Assembly: GCA_030525685.1 (NCBI GenBank)
Contig: JAUNEG010000006.1
Location: forward strand, 30,786 to 94,785
DNA length: 64,000 nucleotides
DNA from: Atopobiaceae bacterium
GTDB taxonomy: Bacteria; Actinomycetota; Coriobacteriia; Coriobacteriales; Atopobiaceae
Reading direction: 5' to 3'
The notes below the pieces were generated by a model. The model was not told where the DNA came from. It made no database searches and saw only the letters and a program-made list of their open reading frames with translations. Below are positions 58,872 to 64,000 of this stretch, one piece after another. Each line of letters starts with the position of its first letter. Position 1 is the stretch's first letter. The translations under genes and the position numbers were made by a program.

Positions 58872-59309
58872 ATGGCTTCAGATGTCCATTTCGGAGACGA
58901 CGAGGGTTACAGGGGATTGCGTCGTGTTTTGACCTACGGCACCTTTGACCTGCTGCACTATGGTCACATTCGTCTACTTCGTCGCGCTGCGGCACTGGGG
59001 GACTACCTTGTCGTGGCTCTCTCCACCGATGAGTTCAACGCCTCGAAGGGCAAGCAGAGCTTCTACTCCTACGGCGTGCGCAAGGAGATGCTCGAGGCCA
59101 TCCGCTACGTCGACCTCGTGATTCCCGAGGAGAGCTGGGAGCAGAAGCTCTCCGACATCGAGAAGTATCAGATCGATACCGTGGTCATGGGCGCTGACTG
59201 GGCTGACAGTCCTCGCTTCGACTACCTCAGGGAACGCTGCAACCTGGTCTTCCTCGATCGCACTGAGGGCATTTCCACTACAGACGTGAAGAAGGAGCTA
59301 AAGGAGTAG
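58872..59309 (+). CDS. tagD: Glycerol-3-phosphate cytidylyltransferase
   Basis: The 145-residue enzyme makes CDP-glycerol from CTP and glycerol 3-phosphate, the donor for the three transferases of this locus. The HxGH motif is in [18 protein letters not shown], and the ISTT motif in RTEGISTTDVKK. ATG 58872 follows GGGAGGCTACTAAA. It is slightly longer at the N-terminus than the typical enzyme. Confidence 0.95.
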   Translation: MASDVHFGDDEGYRGLRRVLTYGTFDLLHYGHIRLLRRAAALGDYLVVALSTDEFNASKGKQSFYSYGVRKEMLEAIRYVDLVIPEESWEQKLSDIEKYQIDTVVMGADWADSPRFDYLRERCNLVFLDRTEGISTTDVKKELKE

Positions 59310-59389
59310 CGACTGATAGCGTTTCGATGATGGTGCTCTAATTCAGCCCCCAGTAATTTCTTGATTGTGTCTTTGGAGGTTGGTTCGCT

Positions 59390-60454
59390 TTGACCAAAGA
59401 GCTCTCGACTCAAAATCAACCGAATAGGTCGACGGGGCGTATTAGTGCCGTTGACGCATTTAAATTTGGGCTCAGTATACTGGTCGTCATCATTCACTTA
59501 AAGCCGTTTCCCGGGATTGACCCTCTTTTTCGGCCAATTCTTCGTCTGGCTGTTCCTCTCTTCTTTATCATTTCGTCTTTTTTCTTTTTCAAAAAGCAGC
59601 TCATGCTCGGTGATTTACGCGACAAAATATCCCATCTGGAGCGGTTCGTTTTTCGGAACGGTGCCCTGTATCTGTTTTGGACTGTCGTGCTCCTTGTGCC
59701 AACCGCTAGATTGTGGGGCTGGTTTGACGACGGATTATTGAATGGGGCGCTCACCGTACTAAAGAATTTCCTTTTTTCCGGGACCTTTCGGGCTTCCTGG
59801 TTTTTGCTGGCGACAATTATCGGAATGGTCATAGTCGTAGTTGCTTCTCGCTACTTTAGCAATCGTATAATGCTGCTGATTGCGTGCGCAATTTATGCGA
59901 TTTGCTGTCTCATGAGCAACTACGCAGATGCGTCGCTGGTTTCCCCTCACCTTGGCCCGCTAAAATCTTTTTTTGGGGTTTCATACAACAGGTTTTGGGT
60001 CGCGATTTTTTGGATCTTCGTCGGTAAACTGCTCGCAGAGCACGCGTCAGAGTTGTCTCTTGTCCCTACTTCAAAACTGCTATCTTCACTCGCCGTGGGC
60101 TTCTTTGCCCTGTATCTTGAGTACGCCTTCATTCTGTCTCGCTCTCTGGGGAGTATCGATGATTGTTACTTTATGCTGCCCGCTGTCGCTGTCCCGCTCT
60201 TCATTTTGGTTCTTCGACTGAACGTGGGACTCCCTTCTGGTATAGCCGAGTTTTTCCGTGTTGCGAGTACGGTCACCTACTGCCTTCATTTCACACTCAA
60301 ACACATGCTCCAGCATTTGTTTGAATTTCTAGCGATTTCGATGCCTCCGTCGAGCCTGTTTATAATTGATCTCCTCGTTTGTTGGGGAGTTGCACTCGTT
60401 ATTCTCAGACTCAGAAAGCGCGCGGGCTTTCATTTGTTGAACTACGCGTGTTAA
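59390..60454 (+). CDS. Acyltransferase 3 family membrane protein
   Basis: This 354-residue polytopic protein starts at TTG 59390, nine bases after GGAGGT. About ten hydrophobic helices are present; the N-terminus ISAVDAFKFGLSILVVIIHL carries the conserved His and is typical of the OafA/WecH-type acyltransferases that acetylate or otherwise acylate surface polymers. It probably decorates the polymer made by the neighbouring genes. It is low-GC. Confidence 0.8.
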   Translation: MTKELSTQNQPNRSTGRISAVDAFKFGLSILVVIIHLKPFPGIDPLFRPILRLAVPLFFIISSFFFFKKQLMLGDLRDKISHLERFVFRNGALYLFWTVVLLVPTARLWGWFDDGLLNGALTVLKNFLFSGTFRASWFLLATIIGMVIVVVASRYFSNRIMLLIACAIYAICCLMSNYADASLVSPHLGPLKSFFGVSYNRFWVAIFWIFVGKLLAEHASELSLVPTSKLLSSLAVGFFALYLEYAFILSRSLGSIDDCYFMLPAVAVPLFILVLRLNVGLPSGIAEFFRVASTVTYCLHFTLKHMLQHLFEFLAISMPPSSLFIIDLLVCWGVALVILRLRKRAGFHLLNYAC

Positions 60455-60484
60455 GCATCGGCGACTTTTTCTGACCGACTTTTC

Positions 60485-62260
60485 GTGGCAGAGTTGCCTG
60501 TTTCGGATGGCTTTGAAGAATGGAATGGGTGCATGATGATCTCAGATAATAGAGGAGTCAATTCGTGGGAGAATCGGCTGGGTCTTGCACTCTCCCTTGT
60601 CCTGTTTGGTGTCGTACTCGCCTTTCAGGCCAATCAGATTCCTGACATGGACAACTACTTTATTTCTTTGTCGACAAACGGGCTATATGGAGAGAGTAAT
60701 TACTGCTTGTTCATCAACCCGCTGCTCTGTGGGCTAATCGGCGCCTTGTCATCGTTGAGCTCAGAGATCGACTGGTTCATGTTTCTTTCCCGGCTGATCA
60801 TTATCGGCTCGATTGTGTGGCTATTGGTCGGTGCGTGGTTTGTTGAGCGAAACGCCATCCGAAGGACTGCGATTCTGTTCCTCGCGCTGTTCTTTGTAGT
60901 AGATACTGGTTTGTTTTCCGCCAACTTCACCGTTTTCTCTGGCTGGTTTGCTGCTACTGGAATGTATATGCTCCAGCTCTATCTATTCAACGTAGAAGAA
61001 GTCTCAAATAAGGTGCGCGGAGTCATTTTGTCTGGGATCGTTATCCTGGTTGCCTCCTCGTTTCTGTTTCGATGGGAGTGTGGATTACTCTCTCTTCCAT
61101 TTATCCTCATATCTGTTTTTCCGATTTCGATTAACTCCCGAGGTGTTGGGGTATCTCGGATAAGGCTAGATGCTATGAGGGCTCACAGATTGCCGCTGCT
61201 TGTCCTCGGCATTCTTGTGGTTTCCATTTCGGCTGCTCAGTATTTCGTACGCTCCCTGCCCGAAAATGCTTCAGCCGCCCAGTACAATAGCGCGCGCAGC
61301 TCTATAGTCGATTATCCGATCCGTCCTTATGACGAGCTGGATGAAGCGCTCCCTGACGTTTCGAAGAACGATTATGAACTTGCGAGTGCCTGGTTCTTTG
61401 GCGACACGGAGTTCTATACCGCAGATAGGCTGAATCGGATTGCGGAGGCCGGATCGACGCGCTCCTCGGACTCGCTGGTTTCCCTGACCACGATGAAGGC
61501 TGCTTACGAGATCCTTTCCGAAAGGTCGGTGTATCTGTTTATTCTTGCGTCAGTATTTCTAGGCGCGCTCTTTTCTACCAAGGATTGCACAAATCGAATC
61601 AAACTCTTCCTTGCGGCATCGTTGACGGCTGCAATCGTGATCTATTACGCCTACGTTGGTCGCCTTCCATTCAGGGTGCTCGTTGTCCTATATATGTTGT
61701 TTTCCGCAACATGCCTCTGCCTCTCCTCGTCGGCGAGTGAAGGCAGAAGTGACCTCCAGATGTCGGCTTTGACTAGGGCAATGGGGTTGACAATATCTGT
61801 TTTAGTTGCCGTTGCTGCGCTCGTTTCAGCCCAGAGATGGGTGGAGTCCTATCGGTCTAGGATGCTGAGCCCAAACGAGCTCACAAAGTTATCCGAAGAT
61901 CAGAATATGGTTTCGGACGGAGATGCCGAGGCCGTGTTTTTCTGGGAATCGGCAAGTTTTGTCTGGGCGCATAGACAGGCTGGCGTCCTTCCGACAAGAA
62001 GCTACCTCGAGCACAACGTTCCAATGGGAACGTGGGTCTACGGACAGCCTTACTTTGAGGAGATGCTCGAAAGAACGGGAATCTCTAATCCGGTCCGATA
62101 TCTTGCTGAAAACGACGGCGTCTACTATGTCTGCCCTGAGCCAGACAACATACTTCAGTTCATTGAAGAGCACTATGGGATTGAGGTAGAGGCGCGTCTC
62201 GCTGGCGAGTGCCTTGGAACTGAAGTATGGGAGATTGAGAATACGGACGGTGAGCGATAG
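60485..62260 (+). CDS. Polytopic membrane protein, possible surface-polymer modification
   Basis: The frame of 591 residues has about eleven hydrophobic helices up to residue 450 and a soluble, probably extracellular C-terminal domain (about 455-591). The layout resembles membrane glycosyltransferases of the GT-C type, with an acidic DMDNYF in the first loop, but no decisive motif is seen. The start is uncertain: GTG 60485 or ATG 60533, neither with a strong ribosome site. It lies among wall-polymer genes. Confidence 0.55.
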   Translation: MAELPVSDGFEEWNGCMMISDNRGVNSWENRLGLALSLVLFGVVLAFQANQIPDMDNYFISLSTNGLYGESNYCLFINPLLCGLIGALSSLSSEIDWFMFLSRLIIIGSIVWLLVGAWFVERNAIRRTAILFLALFFVVDTGLFSANFTVFSGWFAATGMYMLQLYLFNVEEVSNKVRGVILSGIVILVASSFLFRWECGLLSLPFILISVFPISINSRGVGVSRIRLDAMRAHRLPLLVLGILVVSISAAQYFVRSLPENASAAQYNSARSSIVDYPIRPYDELDEALPDVSKNDYELASAWFFGDTEFYTADRLNRIAEAGSTRSSDSLVSLTTMKAAYEILSERSVYLFILASVFLGALFSTKDCTNRIKLFLAASLTAAIVIYYAYVGRLPFRVLVVLYMLFSATCLCLSSSASEGRSDLQMSALTRAMGLTISVLVAVAALVSAQRWVESYRSRMLSPNELTKLSEDQNMVSDGDAEAVFFWESASFVWAHRQAGVLPTRSYLEHNVPMGTWVYGQPYFEEMLERTGISNPVRYLAENDGVYYVCPEPDNILQFIEEHYGIEVEARLAGECLGTEVWEIENTDGER

Positions 62261-62346
62261 CCGGGTTTCTCTCGTCGTCCATTGCTGGGCGCCGTCAGGA
62301 ATTTGACGATTCGTTGAGCCTTGATTTCCAAATTGACTGCTTAGGT

Positions 62347-64000
62347 ATGATTAAGCGAATTTTGATTGTCGGGCTCAGAATGGGAACATTGAGAATGCGT
62401 AAACTTCGGATACTCTGCTCTGTTATAGGAGCCTTGCTGCTGATTGCCATCCCTGCTTTTGCGTATGCCGGCGAACAACGCGTGGCCGGGGGGGAGGACG
62501 CAAACAATCAGGTTGAGGCAACCCAAGACCTCGTGGACTTTGTCTACGTCGACTCAATGGAGTTGAGCGTCGGAGAAACTCAATACGTTGCTTTTTCGGT
62601 AAAAGATGACATTGCTGCGGATAAGCCGGTCTCTCTCCATTACAGGAACCTGATCGATGGGGCCGAGTATGTCTCTACGGCATCCAACATCGTGGACGGA
62701 TCGGCGCTCTTTGAGCTGCAGTTCTCTACGGGCACGTCTGGAACTTATCAGCTTACGGACATCTTCTATTCAACCAAAAGCGGGTTAGACCATCATATGG
62801 ATTTGCTCGCCCTGAGCGAGACTAGCACTTTCATTGTTGCTGAAGAACACTCGTCTCAAGTGTTGTCCCTCGACCCCCGCCATCGGCGAGAGGTACGCGC
62901 CGCGCGCGAAGAACACTCGTCTCAAGTGTCGTCCCTCGACCCCTCCGAGGAAGGGAGCGGGATAGAAGTTTACGGTATTGACGATGACGGCGACCTCGTA
63001 AAATCCGACGGTCTGTTTGGCACCCTGCCGGCTAAGGCGCGGGCCTCTAGGGCCAATGGCAGAAATCTTGTTGTGGTCATTGATCCCGGCCACGGTGGCT
63101 ATGATCCCGGTGCCGTGGCGGGCGGTCTCGTCGAGTCAAATCTTAACCTTAAAATCGCACAGTATTGTGCGCAAGAGCTTCGCACCTATTGGGGCGTCGA
63201 GGTCTATATGACTCGCGAGTCGGATGTCCTCGTTGACTTGGACGAGCGCGCAGACTTCGCAAAGGAAAAGAACGCCGATTTCTTTATTTCCATTCACATC
63301 AACTCGGGTGGGGGAAAGGGCGCCGAGGTCTGGATTCCTGCAATCAACGAATCTTGGTGCCCCTCGTATCATGAGATTGGCAAAGAAGTTGCGAATAAGA
63401 TTCTGAGCAGCCTAAAGTCGCTAGGGCTTTCGAATCGTGGCGCGAAGTTCGACTACTACACAATTAACGGCGGGAAATTCTATCCCGACGGAAGCCGCGC
63501 GGATTCCTTGGCCGTAATTCGATGCTGTCGCGAATACGGAATCCCTGCGATCCTCGTCGAGCACGGCTTTATTGATAATGGGACGGACGCTTCAATACTT
63601 GCAAGCGAGTCAAAGCTCAAAAGTATGGGCGTTTCTGAGGCCAAGGCGGTTGCCGAATACCTCCAGCTGAGCAAAGAGAAAAAGCCTGACCCAAGCGTCA
63701 CTTGGATGCGCAACAATGAGATCGATTTGGTCTGGGATGCTATTCCCGGGGCCACGCGCTATGCAATAGCAATGAAGACGGAATCGGGCTACAAGACATT
63801 TACGTACGATTGCACGAGCACCTCATATACGGTTAGCGGGCTTACTGATACGAAAACGTACCAGTTCCTTGTGCAGGCTTATGTTAATGGCAGGTGGACC
63901 ACATTTACTGATAGAGATTTGCTGACCTGTACACTAATTCCGATGCCCGAGGCCCGCGTCGCCTCCACCGGCGACGGCACCGTGACCCTCGAGTGGGACG
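62347..64000 (+). CDS. Secreted N-acetylmuramoyl-L-alanine amidase, 5' part (runs off the window)
   Basis: The frame is open to the window end. A signal peptide (MRKLRILCSVIGALLLIAIP, cleaved near AYAGEQ) is followed by a beta domain (about residues 60-180) and a segment with two copies of EEHSSQV(L/S)SLDP. An Amidase_3 domain then has VIDPGHGGYDPGA, ESNLNLKIA, SIHINSGGGKG and the catalytic Glu in ILVEHGFIDN. Fn3-like domains start at about residue 470. It cleaves peptidoglycan outside the cell. Start ATG 62347, 62380 or 62395 are all in frame. Confidence 0.9.
   Translation, partial: MIKRILIVGLRMGTLRMRKLRILCSVIGALLLIAIPAFAYAGEQRVAGGEDANNQVEATQDLVDFVYVDSMELSVGETQYVAFSVKDDIAADKPVSLHYRNLIDGAEYVSTASNIVDGSALFELQFSTGTSGTYQLTDIFYSTKSGLDHHMDLLALSETSTFIVAEEHSSQVLSLDPRHRREVRAAREEHSSQVSSLDPSEEGSGIEVYGIDDDGDLVKSDGLFGTLPAKARASRANGRNLVVVIDPGHGGYDPGAVAGGLVESNLNLKIAQYCAQELRTYWGVEVYMTRESDVLVDLDERADFAKEKNADFFISIHINSGGGKGAEVWIPAINESWCPSYHEIGKEVANKILSSLKSLGLSNRGAKFDYYTINGGKFYPDGSRADSLAVIRCCREYGIPAILVEHGFIDNGTDASILASESKLKSMGVSEAKAVAEYLQLSKEKKPDPSVTWMRNNEIDLVWDAIPGATRYAIAMKTESGYKTFTYDCTSTSYTVSGLTDTKTYQFLVQAYVNGRWTTFTDRDLLTCTLIPMPEARVASTGDGTVTLEWD
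62842..62943 (+). repeat. Two 36-bp direct repeats inside the amidase gene
   Basis: 62842-62877 and 62908-62943 differ at one base and are 66 bp apart, so the unit is 22 codons and keeps the frame. They start GAAGAACACTCGTCTCAAGT. The segment is more GC-rich than the gene around it, as if an intergenic repeat had been inserted and translated. Confidence 0.85.

Noticed and set aside
58690..58932. 80-codon frame before tagD
   Set aside because: It starts within the hairpin, lacks a ribosome site and overlaps the tagD start; the product has no features.

Overview
The window is high-GC DNA (by eye well over 60% G+C) from an actinobacterium. The most likely source is a member of the Coriobacteriia (Olsenella, Collinsella or Atopobium type). 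This placement is inferred from protein style, from the gene order priA-def-fmt-rsmB and from the wall-polymer genes; no search was possible.

Layout. (1) Positions 1-920 hold the 3' end of a CCA-adding-enzyme-like gene and a tRNA-Gln(CTG), tRNA-Glu(CTC), tRNA-Glu(CTC) cluster. (2) Positions 911-33276 are one temperate siphovirus-type prophage of about 32.4 kb. It sits at the 3' end of the second tRNA-Glu between 13-bp identical att cores (911-923 and 33264-33276), and the host tRNA terminator is left on the far side at 33282-33312. The left arm, on the minus strand, carries a large serine recombinase, a DprA-like plus phosphoribosyltransferase pair, a DnaQ-BRCT exonuclease and the repressor. 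The rest, on the plus strand, runs from a palindrome-rich switch region through many small early genes, HNH, terminase, portal, a MuF protein with a toxin-like C-terminus, a tRNA-Leu, the capsid and tail genes (with a -1 frameshift site in the tail chaperone), holin and endolysin. (3) Positions 33.5-45 kb are core genes: L-serine dehydratase, gltX, metK, priA, def, fmt and rsmB. They are interspersed with palindromic repeats, a phosphatase pseudogene and a Phd/ParE-type toxin-antitoxin pair. (4) Positions 45-51.9 kb carry a fused ABC transporter, an autoregulated HTH protein, an ATPase plus TOPRIM/RloB-like candidate defence pair and two small genes. (5) From 52 kb to the end is a wall-polymer locus: three CDP-glycerol-type glycerophosphotransferases, an intact tagD and a decayed second tagD copy, an acyltransferase, a polytopic membrane protein and a secreted amidase cut by the window edge.

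Most notable points. First, the integrase reading frame crosses the att core. In the prophage its last residues are antisense tRNA-Glu; in the excised circle the same frame would instead read 33 phage-encoded codons with a CxxC motif, so integration and excision should swap the C-terminal tail. Second, three prophage genes (7601-8572, 9238-9471, 31026-31430) are each continuous except for a single in-frame TGA at a site where tryptophan fits. Third, the MuF capsid protein has a nuclease-toxin-like tail and is followed at once by a phage tRNA-Leu. Fourth, the prophage carries a DprA/PRTase pair next to its integrase. Gene functions are assigned from motifs and remembered family features only.
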